Positions 1 to 10,174 of a stretch of DNA of 64,000 bases are shown here, in pieces; the first letter of the stretch is position 1; each line of letters begins with the position of its first letter. Origin of the DNA: Clostridium bowmanii. GTDB taxonomy: Bacteria > Bacillota > Clostridia > Clostridiales > Clostridiaceae. The stretch lies in assembly GCF_018861315.1 (NCBI RefSeq), contig NZ_JAHLDL010000008.1, positions 1 to 64,000 of the forward strand, written 5' to 3'. The notes beneath the pieces are model-generated. The model was not told the DNA's origin. It was given only the letters and a program-made list of their open reading frames with translations, and made no database searches. The position numbers and the translations under genes were made by a program.

Positions 1-54
1 GGTTGCAGCGAGGAAGTAAGAACACTTCTTGAACCAACGTTAGCTTTAGTATAG
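1..54 (+). CDS. C-terminal end of an unidentified upstream protein (partial)
   Basis: Frame 1 is open from the window edge for 17 codons and stops at TAG (52-54). The peptide ends in SEEVRTLLEPTLALV, which looks like ordinary protein sequence. Too little is visible to name a family. It is followed after 53 bases by the leuS promoter, which fits the end of a separate transcription unit. It could also be a chance open frame. Confidence 0.35.
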   Translation, partial: GCSEEVRTLLEPTLALV

Positions 55-107
55 CTGGTTTTATTTGTTGTTTTTAAATTACGAATTGAAGTTACTAAAG
101 CATTTCC

Positions 108-136
108 TTGACACAAATTTCTATTTAAATTATAAT
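108..136 (+). promoter_or_regulatory. Sigma-A promoter of the leuS leader
   Basis: TTGACA (108-113), a 17-nt spacer and TATAAT (131-136) form a perfect consensus sigma-A promoter. It lies about 50 bases before the first helix of the leuS T-box leader. Confidence 0.85.
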
Positions 137-184
137 GGGTGGTAATAAAGTTCAAATAAAATATGTATAATAAATTGCTTTGAT

Positions 185-456
185 TAGGAGTAGTAGTATT
201 TATAGCATTTAAAAGAGAGCTGCTGTTAGGGTCATAAAAATAACTATTCAATTGCCCCTTTGGTGTAAAGCAGTAATGATATAATAATGAACTTACCTAG
301 GAGCTTGCTTGTAAGTAAAAACTTACTTGTAGGTAAGAGCTTACTTGTAAAACAAGTACGGTTAAAACCGTTATATTTGTAAGTGAGGTGTAATGCCTAA
401 TTAGAGTGGTACCGCGGAATTTTACTTTCGTCTCTTTGTTGAGACGAAGGTTTTTT
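185..456 (+). promoter_or_regulatory. T-box leader (leucine) with terminator, upstream of leuS
   Basis: The T-box sequence AGAGTGGTACCGCGG is at 403-417. It is followed by a terminator hairpin (CGTCTC / GAGACG) and a T run ending at 456. Upstream, TAGG (185-188) can pair with CCTA (296-299) as the base of stem I, and an AGTA S-turn motif follows the 5' strand. In the specifier loop, GAA-CTT-A places a CUU leucine codon at 292-294. Uncharged tRNA-Leu would stabilise the antiterminator and allow leuS expression. The tandem ACTTACTTGTAAGTA-like stretch at 300-360 is the region between stem I and the T-box. Confidence 0.9.
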
Positions 457-493
457 TTATTTTCTGCTTTAGATTATATGAGGAGGAATTTAA

Positions 494-2956
494 ATGGCAA
501 AATACAGTACAATCATCGATGAAAAATGGCAACAAAAATGGGAAGAGACTAATTTATATAAATTTGATGAGAATAAAATTGATAAAAAACTATACGTGCT
601 TGAAATGTTCTCTTATCCATCTGGAAGCCAATTGCATGCTGGTCATTGGTTTAATTATGGCCCTGTAGATACCTGGGCTAGAATGAAGAAGATGCAGGGA
701 TATAATGTATTCCAGCCAATGGGCTTTGATGCTTTTGGTCTACCTGCAGAAAACTACGCAATAAAAACAGGTGTTCATCCAAAGGATTCTACAGATCAAA
801 ACATTAGTAATATGGAAAAACAATTAAAAGCTATGGGAGCAATGTTTAATTGGGATCATGAAGTTGTAACTTGTCGTCCAGACTATTATAAATGGACTCA
901 ATGGTTATTCTTAAAGCTATTTGAAAAAGGTCTTGCTTACAGGAAAAAAGCACCTGTAAATTGGTGCCCTAGTTGTAACACAGTACTTGCAAATGAACAA
1001 GTTCTCGCAGATGGTTCTTGCGAGAGGTGCGGTACTGAGGTTACTAAAAAGAATTTAACCCAATGGTTTCTAAAAATTACTGACTATGCTGAGGAACTAC
1101 TTGAAAAACTTGATACCTTAGATTGGCCTGAAAAAACTAAATCAATGCAAAAACATTGGATAGGTAAATCTACTGGTGCTGACGTCATTTTTAAAGTAGT
1201 AGATTCAGATGTAGACTTTAGTGTATTCACTACAAGAGTTGATACTCTATTTGGTGTTACTTATGTAGTTATTGCTCCTGAAAATGATCTTGTTGATATC
1301 TACACTAAGGAAGAATATAAAGATGCTGTTGAATCTTATAAATATGAGGCTAGAAAACAAACTGATATAGAGAGGCAATCTATATCAAGAGATAAAACTG
1401 GTGTATTTACTGGTTCCTATGCTATTAATCCTATCAATGGTCGCAAAGTTCCGATTTGGATTGCGGACTATGTTTTAAACACCTATGGGACTGGAGCAGT
1501 GATGGCTGTTCCTGCTCATGATGATAGGGATTTTGCCTTCGCTACTAAATACAATTTGCCTATTGAAAGAGTAATTATTGGTTTTAAAAGTGTAATTGAA
1601 AACCCAGAAAACCTTCCTTATACTGAGCATGGAAAAATGGTTAATAGTGATGAGTTTGATGGTTTATCTACAGAAGACGGGAAAGAAGCAATTGTTAAAA
1701 AATTAGAAAGCATGAACTTAGGTTCAGGCAAAATAAACTTTAGACTTCGAGATTGGTTAGTTTCAAGGCAAAGATACTGGGGAGCTCCTATTCCAATAAT
1801 TCACTGTGATAAATGTGGAGCTGTCCCTGTTCCTGAGGATCAGCTTCCCGTAGAACTGCCTTATAACGTAGAATTTACACCAGACGGAGAATCACCACTT
1901 GCCAAATGCAAGGAATTTATGAATGTACCATGTCCTATTTGCGGTGCTCCAGCGCGTCGTGAGGCTGATACTCTAGACACCTTCGTTTGTTCTTCTTTCT
2001 ACGAATTTAGGTATGTAGATAACAAAAATAGCGAAAAAATCTTTGATACAGACTTAGTAAACAAAATGCTTCCTGTAGACAAATATGTAGGTGGACCTGA
2101 ACATGCATGTGGTCACCTGCTTTATTCAAGATTTATATCCAAAGCCCTTCGTGATATGGGATATTTAAACTTTGATGAACCCTTCTTGTCTCTTACACAC
2201 CAAGGTTTAATTTTAGGAGAAGATGGACTTAAGATGAGTAAGTCAAAGGGAAATACTATATCACCAGATAAGTATATAAAAGAGTTTGGTGCAGATGTAT
2301 TTAGAATGTACCTAATGTTTGGGTTTGGTTATACTGATGGTGGCGCTTGGAGTGATGATGGTATAAAAGCCATTGGAAGATTCGTCGATAGAATTGAAAG
2401 ATCCATTGACACTGGTATTGAAGAAATGTTAAAACAAAGCGATACAGTTGCCTCTCTTACTGATGCAGAAAAACAATTAAACTACTGGAGAAACTTTGCA
2501 ATAAAAGGAGTTACTGAAGATACAGAAAAGCTTCAATTTAATACTTCAATTGCAAGGCTTATGGAATTTACAAATGCCCTATCAAAATATGTTAATGAAG
2601 AGACAGTAAATAGTAATTTCTTAAAAGAAGTGCTAGTGGATTACCTTTTACTTATAGCTCCCTTTGCTCCTCACTTTGCAGAAGAAAAGTGGGAAACCTT
2701 AGGTATGGACTACTCTATATTTAATCAAAGTTGGCCTATATTTGATGCTACTGCCCTAGTAAAAGATGAAGTAGAGATTGCTATTCAAGTAAACGGTAAA
2801 ATTAAATCCAGAATAACTATAGCGCAAGATTTAGATGAAGAAGGTATAAAAGCAGCATCTCTTAAAGATGAAACATTAATTGCTGCATTAGACGGCAAGA
2901 CTGTTAGAAAGGTTATTGTAATTAAAGGACGACTAGTTAATATAGTAGCTTCTTAA
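494..2956 (+). CDS. leuS: Leucyl-tRNA synthetase
   Basis: This is a class I aminoacyl-tRNA synthetase of 820 residues that charges tRNA-Leu in the cytoplasm. The HIGH-type signature is HAGH at residues 48-51 and the KMSKS loop is at about residue 580. Zinc-type cysteine pairs occur near residues 157-178 (CPSC...CERC), with a second set (CDKC...CPIC) inside the insert before the catalytic loop. The editing CP1 domain (about 220-420) holds the expected threonine-rich and [15 protein letters not shown] motifs. The start has an AGGAGGAATTTAA ribosome site 9 nt upstream. Length matches bacterial LeuRS. Expression is controlled by the T-box leader directly upstream. Confidence 0.98.
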   Translation: MAKYSTIIDEKWQQKWEETNLYKFDENKIDKKLYVLEMFSYPSGSQLHAGHWFNYGPVDTWARMKKMQGYNVFQPMGFDAFGLPAENYAIKTGVHPKDSTDQNISNMEKQLKAMGAMFNWDHEVVTCRPDYYKWTQWLFLKLFEKGLAYRKKAPVNWCPSCNTVLANEQVLADGSCERCGTEVTKKNLTQWFLKITDYAEELLEKLDTLDWPEKTKSMQKHWIGKSTGADVIFKVVDSDVDFSVFTTRVDTLFGVTYVVIAPENDLVDIYTKEEYKDAVESYKYEARKQTDIERQSISRDKTGVFTGSYAINPINGRKVPIWIADYVLNTYGTGAVMAVPAHDDRDFAFATKYNLPIERVIIGFKSVIENPENLPYTEHGKMVNSDEFDGLSTEDGKEAIVKKLESMNLGSGKINFRLRDWLVSRQRYWGAPIPIIHCDKCGAVPVPEDQLPVELPYNVEFTPDGESPLAKCKEFMNVPCPICGAPARREADTLDTFVCSSFYEFRYVDNKNSEKIFDTDLVNKMLPVDKYVGGPEHACGHLLYSRFISKALRDMGYLNFDEPFLSLTHQGLILGEDGLKMSKSKGNTISPDKYIKEFGADVFRMYLMFGFGYTDGGAWSDDGIKAIGRFVDRIERSIDTGIEEMLKQSDTVASLTDAEKQLNYWRNFAIKGVTEDTEKLQFNTSIARLMEFTNALSKYVNEETVNSNFLKEVLVDYLLLIAPFAPHFAEEKWETLGMDYSIFNQSWPIFDATALVKDEVEIAIQVNGKIKSRITIAQDLDEEGIKAASLKDETLIAALDGKTVRKVIVIKGRLVNIVAS

Positions 2957-3002
2957 CTTTTTGTCAGGTGCATAAAAACAAATAGTATGTACCACATTAT
3001 AA

Positions 3003-3052
3003 AATGAGAGTAGAGTGTCTTAGCTAAAGACGATCTACTCTCATTCTTTAAT
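3003..3052. terminator. Terminator between leuS and the alarmone synthetase gene (bidirectional)
   Basis: GAGAGTAGA (3006-3014) pairs with TCTACTCTC (3035-3043). T-rich sequence lies on the plus side and A-rich sequence on the minus side. The hairpin sits between two convergent genes and can serve both. Confidence 0.8.
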
Positions 3053-3069
3053 TTTTAGGTGTTTTTAAA

Positions 3070-3864
3070 TTATGAAACCCCATACACATCTAGGGTTCTT
3101 TGAGTTGCTTTAAGGAGACTACTAAGCTCGAAAACTTCTCCCTCCTCCAGTAACTTGTTTAATTGTTCTCTATACCTAGTTGCATCCATTAATTTCCCAA
3201 GGGAAGAAATCATAAGAATATTATTCATAATGTCTGACACCAAATTAGATTTAACCTCAAAGAGTTTTTGTGCATCTTTAATTTCATCCTTGATTTCTAG
3301 CATCTGTTCATCTAACTGAAAAGCAGCATCTGCAGCATTTTTAAGCTTTTTCCTTATATACTCAGGTATATCATGCTTATATTTATAATTTAGAGAATGC
3401 TCCACGGTAGCCCAAAAATTCATTGCCAAAGTTCTAATTTGAAATTCTGCTAGTATTTCTGTTTGACCATCAACTAAATTCACAGGATACTTTATAATCA
3501 TGTGATAACTTCTATACCCACTATCTTTTACATTTGCTACATAATCTTTTTCATAAACTATCTTCATATCACTTCTTGCACGAATTAAATTTACCACCTT
3601 ATCAATGTCATCAACAAATTGACACATTATTCTTATCCCTGTAATATCCTCCATTTCAAATTCAATTCTATCCAAAGGAACGGAGAACTTATTAGCTTTC
3701 TCAAGAATACTAGATATTTCTTTAACCCTCCCCGTAACAAACTCAACCGGTGAATAATCATTTTTGCCTCTATATTCCCGCCTAATGCTTTTAAATTTAA
3801 CTTTTAACTCTTCTACTGCTTGTTCATAAGGGATTAAGAATTTTTTCCACTCTCTTATTGCCAT
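3070..3864 (-). CDS. Small alarmone synthetase, RelA/SpoT synthetase domain (YjbM/RelQ type)
   Basis: This 264-residue protein has a single RelA/SpoT (p)ppGpp synthetase domain and no hydrolase, TGS or ACT domains. Synthetase-type motifs are visible: RREYRG and GRVKE near the N-terminus, EDITGIRIMCQFVDD around residue 70-85, SGYRSYHMIIKYP around 115, and EFQIRTLAMNFWATVEHSLNYKYK around 140-163. The family makes (p)ppGpp (some also pGpp) from ATP and GDP/GTP under stress. The C-terminal helical part (about 175-264) matches the tetramerising tail of RelQ-type enzymes. An AAGGA ribosome site precedes the ATG. It is monocistronic and convergent with leuS. Confidence 0.92.
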   Translation of the reverse strand: MAIREWKKFLIPYEQAVEELKVKFKSIRREYRGKNDYSPVEFVTGRVKEISSILEKANKFSVPLDRIEFEMEDITGIRIMCQFVDDIDKVVNLIRARSDMKIVYEKDYVANVKDSGYRSYHMIIKYPVNLVDGQTEILAEFQIRTLAMNFWATVEHSLNYKYKHDIPEYIRKKLKNAADAAFQLDEQMLEIKDEIKDAQKLFEVKSNLVSDIMNNILMISSLGKLMDATRYREQLNKLLEEGEVFELSSLLKATQRTLDVYGVS

Positions 3865-4089
3865 ATAATCATTCCTTTACATAGTATTTCATATTTGCCA
3901 TTAACATATCGAAATTCTGGGGTTATGGTTTACATTAATATTATATTTTATTAAATTTCTATTATAATTAAATTTCTGTTATAATTAATTTACTACTAAA
4001 TTAACATAAAAGCAATTATTTTAGGAAAATATACCAACACATATAACCTAATGATGCTACCAAAGTAAATTTTGTTTTGAGGTGATTAA

Positions 4090-4887
4090 ATGGAAAAGAA
4101 TAAAGATAACACGGGAAAGTCGCTTTTATATAGTAAAGAAGTTACATGTCCTGTCTGCAACAATGTTTTTAAAGCTAGTACAGTAAAATCATCGGCTTAC
4201 CGAATGATAAGAAAAGATAGTGACTTTTTCATCAGATATTCACTAATTAATCCTTATTTCTATGATGTTTGGGTTTGTAACTCTTGCGGATATTCAGCTA
4301 TGAAATCAGATTTTCTTACTTTAAGAAGTATTGAAATAGAACAAGTACAAAAGTCTATATCCCCTAAATGGAAGGGAAGAGTCTACCCAGAAGTTTATAA
4401 TGTACACGTTGCTATTGAAAGGTACAAGCTATCCCTTTTAAATTATATAACAATTAATTCAAAATCAAGTAAGAAGGCAATAAACTGTCTTAAACTAGCC
4501 TGGATGCACAGACTTTTAGAAACTGATGAGGCCCACAAAATGGAGATAATATTTTTAAAGCAGGCCTTAGAAGGACTAAGTGACGCATATTATTCAGAGG
4601 ATTTCCCCCTATATGGCATGGACAAATACAGTATTATGTATCTTATTGGCGAATTAAATAGACGTTTAGGTAATACTGAAGATTCGCTAATTTGGTTTAG
4701 TAATGTTATAACAACTCCTAATGTAAAACAGAGTTTAAAAGAGCTCGCACGAGATATGAAAGACTTGATTAAAGAAGAATCTGTATTAGTAGCCGCCTGC
4801 GTTAATCTTAACGATGCTTCTGCAGAGAACACTGAACCAATAAAGCCAGCTAAGAAATCCCGATTCTTTTCTAAAATATTCAAATAG
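4090..4887 (+). CDS. DUF2225 family protein
   Basis: This 265-residue protein opens with a treble-clef-like zinc module: CPVCNNVF at residues 20-27 and CNSCGYS near residue 77. The YRMIRKDSDFFIRY stretch between them is typical of DUF2225. The remainder is helical and TPR-like (LSLLNYITINSKSSKKAINCLKLAWMHRLLETD), and the tail is basic and lysine-rich. The family is widespread in clostridia and has no established function. A GAGGTGATTAA ribosome site precedes the ATG. It is followed by a strong terminator. Confidence 0.85.
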   Translation: MEKNKDNTGKSLLYSKEVTCPVCNNVFKASTVKSSAYRMIRKDSDFFIRYSLINPYFYDVWVCNSCGYSAMKSDFLTLRSIEIEQVQKSISPKWKGRVYPEVYNVHVAIERYKLSLLNYITINSKSSKKAINCLKLAWMHRLLETDEAHKMEIIFLKQALEGLSDAYYSEDFPLYGMDKYSIMYLIGELNRRLGNTEDSLIWFSNVITTPNVKQSLKELARDMKDLIKEESVLVAACVNLNDASAENTEPIKPAKKSRFFSKIFK

Positions 4888-4899
4888 TAAAAGAATTCA

Positions 4900-4952
4900 T
4901 AAAAAAAAAGAACAATTCAATATACTAGCATATTGAATTGTTCTTTTTTTTT
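4900..4952. terminator. Strong bidirectional terminator
   Basis: An A run, then AAGAACAATTCAATATGC-like arms (AAGAACAATTCAATA with TATTGAATTGTTCTT) around a short loop, then a T run. It ends the DUF2225 gene and can also stop the minus-strand transcript that ends at 5035. Confidence 0.9.
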
Positions 4953-5034
4953 ATGTTGCTAATACTATTACGTTTGTTATCCACATAAATAATTTTAATA
5001 GTCACACTTATCCACAATGGCTTAGACTTTTGCG

Positions 5035-5724
5035 CTATTCTAATATTTTTAGTGGATCAAAATCCAAATAATCACAAGAAGTTACTATATACTCTACACC
5101 CTCTATATTTCCTTCATATAACCTATTTAAAGATGGCCCATGTAAATGTCCATATATGACCTTTGATACATTATATTCTTTTATTATACTTATAAGTTTA
5201 GTATCCTCGAACTTATCATTAGTAGGTGGATAATGAAGCATTACAATAAACTTGTTATACCCATTCTTCACTGCCTCATCTAATGAAATTCGAAGCCTTA
5301 TTAACTCTCTATTATATATTTTTTCATCATGCTCTGTAAATCTTGCAGTTCCTGGACAATTCCAACCCCTAGTTCCACATATTGCAAAATCTTTATAATT
5401 AAAAAAGTTATTTTGAATAAAATCCATGTCTTCATAAAGAGAATTTAGCTTTGTAATACTGCTCCACCAATAGTCATGATTTCCTTTAATAAGTATCTTT
5501 TTACCAGGCAAATTATGAATCCATTCTAAATCCTCATTACCCTCGGAAATATTCATGGACCATGAAATATCACCTGCAATTAATACAGTATCCTCGGCGG
5601 AAACCTTTCTGAGCCAATTTTCTTTTATTTTCTCATGGTGTTTTTCCCATTTTTCTCCAAATATATCCATGGGTTTATCTGAATTTATAGCTAAATGAAG
5701 ATCAGATATTGCCCACAATGCCAT
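5035..5724 (-). CDS. Metallophosphoesterase (calcineurin-like)
   Basis: This 229-residue protein carries the full metal-binding set of calcineurin-like phosphoesterases: SDLHL (residues 7-11), GDISW (about 51-55), GNHDYWW (about 82-88), a histidine in MLHYPPTND (about 164), and GHLHG (about 196-200). Substrate is unknown. Family members cleave phosphomono- or diesters, including cyclic nucleotides. AGGAGGTATATT precedes the ATG. It is the last gene of a probable three-gene minus-strand run after the FliK-like and FlhB-C-domain genes. Confidence 0.88.
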   Translation of the reverse strand: MALWAISDLHLAINSDKPMDIFGEKWEKHHEKIKENWLRKVSAEDTVLIAGDISWSMNISEGNEDLEWIHNLPGKKILIKGNHDYWWSSITKLNSLYEDMDFIQNNFFNYKDFAICGTRGWNCPGTARFTEHDEKIYNRELIRLRISLDEAVKNGYNKFIVMLHYPPTNDKFEDTKLISIIKEYNVSKVIYGHLHGPSLNRLYEGNIEGVEYIVTSCDYLDFDPLKILE

Positions 5725-5780
5725 AATATACCTCCTTTAAATTGGTAATTTCCCATTAATTTTAGCTTTTCACTTGTCTT

Positions 5781-6047
5781 TTAGCCCTTTTTCATCAATG
5801 CATCTATATCCATCACATAGGCGATAACCTTTGCTATTGCATCATATAATTCGAAGGGTATTTCTGATCCTATATCAATATTCAATAGTAAATTAGCCAA
5901 TTCCTCATTTTTCACTATGGCCACCTTACTCTCCTGCGCCTTCATCATAATTTTGTCTGCAATATAGCCCATTCCTGCTGCAGTTACAATAGGCACATCA
6001 TATCCTTGTTCATACTTTATGGCAGCAGCCTTCTTTACCTTTTTCAT
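5781..6047 (-). CDS. FlhB C-terminal-domain homologue (YlqH/EscU-YscU type)
   Basis: This 88-residue protein matches the cytoplasmic C-terminal domain of FlhB/YscU export-switch proteins: A-x-KYEQGYDVPIVTAAGMGYIADKIM, then a region ending in EIPFELYDAIAKVIAYV. It lacks the transmembrane part and the NPTH autocleavage motif of true FlhB. B. subtilis YlqH has the same form. I chose the ATG at 6047 because GAGGGGTG lies 10 nt before it. The longer frame from 6065 has no ribosome site and its first codons are that Shine-Dalgarno. It follows the FliK-like gene, as ylqH follows ylqG in Bacillus. Function is unknown. Confidence 0.85.
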   Translation of the reverse strand: MKKVKKAAAIKYEQGYDVPIVTAAGMGYIADKIMMKAQESKVAIVKNEELANLLLNIDIGSEIPFELYDAIAKVIAYVMDIDALMKKG

Positions 6048-6150
6048 TTTAGCAGCACCCCTCATTAGTCTTCAAAGCTATAACCTTGTGTATCTTACAT
6101 TAAATACAATAGAATACTGACTGGTGAGTTTTATAAATGCATCCATACTA

Positions 6151-8262
6151 TTATACCTTTATATTGATTGCATTAAAACTTCTATCATCAAAAAATTCTC
6201 CACAGTTTGATAATGTAAATTCTTTAGCCTTATTATTAACTTCAATATTAACTCTATAATTCAGATTAGATAGTTCCATAATTAATTTTTCTTTGCCTAG
6301 TTCTAAGACTTTGACCCAGAATTTATCACAATTAATATCAATACTCATATTGTTACTATTAATCTTAATATATGCATCCACGGTTCCCATATTAATAGTT
6401 TTAACACTAGTAGCAATTTTCACATTCTTACTATCAATTTTTTTATTTTTTTTCCTATCATCTTTAATAATAAGCTTTAATTGATATTCATCCTCTTTAA
6501 CATTTATAGGTAAGTCCAAGTAGTAATATTGCTCTGAAATAGAATTAAACATTTTAAAATCATTAAGTTTTTCGTGGAATAAGTTCATAACTTTCTCATA
6601 AGTCTCAGGCTTTAGATTAAGCTTATTCTCAATAACATCTTTAATTATACTTTTAATCTCATCTGTCTTTAATTTAACTTGCTCTTTAACGAGAAAATCT
6701 GTAGTTATCTTTTCTATATCAACTTTCACATTATTTATAATTCCCTTATCTACCTCTGAAATATTCAATTCTTTCTTTATCATGTTTATAATTTCATTAA
6801 GTGAATTATTTTTTCCATATGCATTAGATTTATTATTAATAGAAGTTTTACTATCTACTTCAACTTTACTAACCTTATCGTTTTGCTGTATATTTAAAGG
6901 CATTTCTTCACTTTGCATCTTATTCTCTAAGTTAACGTTGCTAACGTCAGCATGTTTTATATTTAACTTACCTTCCAGATTTTCTATTAATTTAATGTAA
7001 CTATCTGGATTTAAGGATATTCCATCTGCCTTAAAAATTTTGTCCACCAAAGCCCTTATTGTGCTACTATCAATGCTGTTATTTTCTGGCTTTAAATTTT
7101 TATCTATTGCTATATTTTTATCTATTGCTATATTTTTATCTGATTGTAGATTTTTATTGGGTTGCAAATTTTTATCCAATTCCAAATTTTTATTGAGTTG
7201 TAGATTTTCATTGGGTTGTAAATCTTCATCCAGGTTTAATTTTTTACCCATATCAAAACTTGTATCCAAATCTAAACTTTTATCCAGGCCTAAACTTTTC
7301 TGTAGTCCTAAACTTTTATCTAGCCCTAAACTTTTATCTAGCCCTAAACTTTTAATAGTAGAGTTTAAGACCCTATAGTTTACGTCTAAATCCTTTAACT
7401 CATTATTTATTAAATTAGCCACTTGTTTTATATTGCTATTTTTAATTTCCACATTTTTTAGCCCTTCACTACTTTGATCTATTGCGGTAAAACTATTTTC
7501 TGCCATGCCTATTGAATTTTTCTGCATATTTTTAGTTGTATCACTATTTAAAAGATAGTTACTAATATCTTTTAAATTATTATATATAGCTGAGTTACCT
7601 TTAAACAACTTTATAAAGCTTTCTAAATTTCCTTTAGTAAGCTCTATATTATTTTCTTTAAATAATAATATCTCATCAACATTTAGATTTTTTAAGGCCA
7701 GAAAAAAATCTTTTAAAGTTTTTGTTATTTCAATAGCCTTTTCACTTTGAGGATCAATGTCTCTACTATTAAGGTATTTAGCAATAAATATTTCTTCTTT
7801 ATTAGAATTCAAAGATATTTTCTCTCTAAAATCAACTAAGTTTTTTATGGAAGCTATATTATCTTTAGTTAAAGGCATATCATGTTTTATCATTTTTTCA
7901 AAAATCAAGGCATCTGCTTTTTCACCATTTAAGCTCTTTCCCTTAGTGAAGTCTCCTATAACATCATTGGTGGCAGTTTTACCTTCTTTATCTTCATATA
8001 CTAATCTTATTTTAAGCTTATCATCTTCAAACCCTTCTACTTCAAATTTTAACACATTACCACTAGTCGCCTGTTCCAGTGGCCTATCAATCTTTGCAGA
8101 AAACTGCCATCCATCCAATAACTTTAAATTAACCTCTCCCTTTTGGGAGTCCGTACTTACTATTCTTGCATTGAACTTTTCTCCAGGCTCAAAAGATATT
8201 TTACTGAAAGATTTTTTAGCTTGTGAATTCTGTAGTATTGCAATATTACTAATTGTTGACAT
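6151..8262 (-). CDS. FliK-like / YlqG-like large protein with low-complexity repeats
   Basis: The protein has 703 residues from the ATG at 8262, which has GGGAGGTGGC just upstream; the frame is open to 8295 without a ribosome site. The N-terminal 100 residues (FEPGEKFNARIVSTDSQKGEVNLKLLDGW) resemble the start of clostridial proteins annotated as hook-length control FliK. Residues 300-390 are a run of short leucine-rich repeats of the form KSLGLD / KNLQPN / KNIAIDKN. The C-terminal 120 residues (YYYLDLPINVKEDEYQLKLIIKDD...VNIEVNNK) match the conserved C-terminal fold. It is paired with an FlhB-C-domain gene, and no flagellar genes are visible in the window. Composition is strongly Asn/Lys/Ile rich. 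Confidence 0.6.
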   Translation of the reverse strand: MSTISNIAILQNSQAKKSFSKISFEPGEKFNARIVSTDSQKGEVNLKLLDGWQFSAKIDRPLEQATSGNVLKFEVEGFEDDKLKIRLVYEDKEGKTATNDVIGDFTKGKSLNGEKADALIFEKMIKHDMPLTKDNIASIKNLVDFREKISLNSNKEEIFIAKYLNSRDIDPQSEKAIEITKTLKDFFLALKNLNVDEILLFKENNIELTKGNLESFIKLFKGNSAIYNNLKDISNYLLNSDTTKNMQKNSIGMAENSFTAIDQSSEGLKNVEIKNSNIKQVANLINNELKDLDVNYRVLNSTIKSLGLDKSLGLDKSLGLQKSLGLDKSLDLDTSFDMGKKLNLDEDLQPNENLQLNKNLELDKNLQPNKNLQSDKNIAIDKNIAIDKNLKPENNSIDSSTIRALVDKIFKADGISLNPDSYIKLIENLEGKLNIKHADVSNVNLENKMQSEEMPLNIQQNDKVSKVEVDSKTSINNKSNAYGKNNSLNEIINMIKKELNISEVDKGIINNVKVDIEKITTDFLVKEQVKLKTDEIKSIIKDVIENKLNLKPETYEKVMNLFHEKLNDFKMFNSISEQYYYLDLPINVKEDEYQLKLIIKDDRKKNKKIDSKNVKIATSVKTINMGTVDAYIKINSNNMSIDINCDKFWVKVLELGKEKLIMELSNLNYRVNIEVNNKAKEFTLSNCGEFFDDRSFNAINIKV

Positions 8263-8379
8263 AAGCCACCTCCCATAGGTTTGGCATAATAACATTCTTA
8301 AAAGTTATCAATACTTTATTATCGTGTGAAACTTTCTTTTTTAAAGGGCATAGTTGATAATTATGAGTCTTTTTTAAAA

Positions 8380-8424
8380 AAAATAACAAAGCTAAAATAT
8401 TAACTTCAGCTTTGTTATTTTAAG
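8380..8424 (-). terminator. Terminator after tyrS
   Basis: On the minus strand, AATAACAAAGCT and AGCTTTGTTATT form a 12-bp stem followed by T-rich sequence, 8 nt after the tyrS stop. Confidence 0.85.
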
Positions 8425-8430
8425 GCATTG

Positions 8431-9651
8431 CTATTCTATTATTAAAGAATAGTATTTTTTCTTTCCTTTTTTAATAAGTACACTACCATTTTTAAAATCT
8501 GAATCTAAAAGTGTTTCATTTTTATCTTGGATCTTTTTATCTCCAATAGTTAAACCACCCTGCTCAATTAATCTTCTAGCTTCAGCTTTTGATGGAACTA
8601 TATCAGTGTAGACTAATATGTCCATTAATCCTGCATTCTTCATACCTACTGGTATAGATACTGTAGGCACGTTACTCATATTAGTTCCACCACCAAATAA
8701 TGCCTCTGCAGCGGTCTGAGCCTTTATAGCTTCTTCTTCTCCATGAATAAGTTTTGTAACCTCAAAGGCTAAAACTTTTTTAGCTTCATTGATTTTCTCA
8801 TCTTTCAGTGCACCTAGACGCCTAACTTCATCCATTGGAAGAAAAGTGAGTAATGCTAAGCATTTTTCAACATCAGAGTCTTCAACATTTCTCCAGTATT
8901 GGTAAAAATCATAAGGAGATGTTTTATTAGCATCAAGCCATAATGCACCATTCTCTGTTTTACCCATCTTCTTGCCTTCACTATTAGTAAGTAGCGCACA
9001 GGTCATTCCATAAGCGGCTTTTCCTTCTTTTTTCCTAATTAGTTCCATACCAGCAATTATGTTAGACCATTGATCGTCTCCACCTAACTCCATAGTACAT
9101 CCATGTTTTTTATTTAGCACTAAAAAGTCATATCCTTGCATAAGCATATAGTTAAACTCAAAGAAAGATAAGCCCTTTTCTAGTCTTTGTTTAAAACACT
9201 CAGCAGTTAACATCTTATTTACTGAAAAATGTACTCCTATATCTCTTATAAAGTCTACATAGTTTAAATTTAAAAGCCAATCTGCATTATTTTCGAGTAT
9301 TGCTTTACCATCACTAAAATCAATAAGTTTTGATAGTTGAGTTTTTATGCAAGATATATTATAATCAATTTCTTCTTTTGATAGCATCTTTCTCATATCT
9401 GTTTTACCGGATGGATCACCTATCATTGCAGTTCCACCACCAACTAAGGCTATAGGTCTATGCCCTGCCCTTTGCATATGTGCCATAAACATCATAGCAA
9501 TGAAATGACCAATATGTAGACTATCCGCTGTTGGGTCAAAACCAATATAAAAAGTAACCTTTTCAGTTTCAAATATTTTCTTCATTTCTTCCTCATGAGT
9601 AACCTGTTTGATGTATCCTCTCTCTACCAGTATATCATATACATTTGACAT
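8431..9651 (-). CDS. tyrS: Tyrosyl-tRNA synthetase
   Basis: This is a class I synthetase of 406 residues that charges tRNA-Tyr. HIGH is present as HIGH in [12 protein letters not shown] (about 46-49), the GGDDQWSN tyrosine-binding motif is near residue 190, and the catalytic loop reads KMGKT (about 228), a normal TyrRS variant of KMSKS. The C-terminal 60 residues form an S4-like RNA-binding domain ([22 protein letters not shown]). AAGGAGGAATATTT precedes the ATG. It is controlled by the T-box leader upstream. Confidence 0.97.
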   Translation of the reverse strand: MSNVYDILVERGYIKQVTHEEEMKKIFETEKVTFYIGFDPTADSLHIGHFIAMMFMAHMQRAGHRPIALVGGGTAMIGDPSGKTDMRKMLSKEEIDYNISCIKTQLSKLIDFSDGKAILENNADWLLNLNYVDFIRDIGVHFSVNKMLTAECFKQRLEKGLSFFEFNYMLMQGYDFLVLNKKHGCTMELGGDDQWSNIIAGMELIRKKEGKAAYGMTCALLTNSEGKKMGKTENGALWLDANKTSPYDFYQYWRNVEDSDVEKCLALLTFLPMDEVRRLGALKDEKINEAKKVLAFEVTKLIHGEEEAIKAQTAAEALFGGGTNMSNVPTVSIPVGMKNAGLMDILVYTDIVPSKAEARRLIEQGGLTIGDKKIQDKNETLLDSDFKNGSVLIKKGKKKYYSLIIE

Positions 9652-9689
9652 AAATATTCCTCCTTATTTTGATTATCTATTATTTTTGG

Positions 9690-9925
9690 GAAATAAAAAA
9701 ACGCCCCTGTGAAAGGGACGAAATAATTCCGTGGTACCACCCAAATTGATTTAACAATCCGCTCATTCCTTATAACGTAAGGTTAACCCGTCTCAGCTTA
9801 CTCTAAAAATGATTTTATTTCAGCTTGAAGCTCCAGAATGTATTTCACTATGTTCATTAACTAGTTCGCACCCACCACTAGCTCTCTTAATAATTTCTAC
9901 AGTTACTTTTTTCTATCGTAGCTTT
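9690..9925 (-). promoter_or_regulatory. T-box leader (tyrosine) with terminator, upstream of tyrS
   Basis: On the minus strand the T-box GGGTGGTACCACGG (about 9730-9743) precedes a terminator stem, CGTCCC...GGGGCG, with a T run (9692-9720). Stem I starts at AAGCT (9920-9924), which pairs with AGCTT after the specifier loop. An AGTA S-turn lies at 9904-9907 and AGAGAGC follows. The specifier is UAC (Tyr) at 9840-9842, in the context GAAATACATTC. Confidence 0.92.
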
Positions 9926-9951
9926 TTAAATATAATTTTTTCATTATTTTA

Positions 9952-9980
9952 ATTGTATAGGTATATCTAAAGTATATCAA
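9952..9980 (-). promoter_or_regulatory. Sigma-A promoter of the tyrS leader
   Basis: On the minus strand TTGATA (9975-9980), a 17-nt spacer and TACAAT (9952-9957) lie about 30 nt upstream of the T-box stem I. Confidence 0.75.
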
Positions 9981-10094
9981 GTTCACTAAGCCTTCATTTA
10001 CCGCAATTATATCTATTTATTAGCTATTTTACACTAATTTGCAACTAATTGCTCTAATTGAAATAAATCAAGACCTAAAAACCCTTCATTATAC

Positions 10095-10153
10095 TTAAGG
10101 CACACTCAAATAAATATTGATTCATAATACTATCCTATTTTCATGTGCCTAAA
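10095..10153. repeat. Copy A of a short GGCACA-ended inverted-repeat family
   Basis: About 59 bp bounded by TTAAGGCACACT and CATGTGCCTAAA, with an AT-rich interior that includes TATCCTATTTTCAT. Similar segments lie at 31262-31325 and 32741-32793. No coding capacity. The rest of 9981-10174 shows nothing else recognisable. Confidence 0.5.
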
Positions 10154-10174
10154 ATTCAAATCTAATTGTTACTT

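Noticed and set aside
1-120. Extending the leuS T-box to the window start
   Set aside because: A perfect promoter at 108-136 separates the leader from the preceding short frame.
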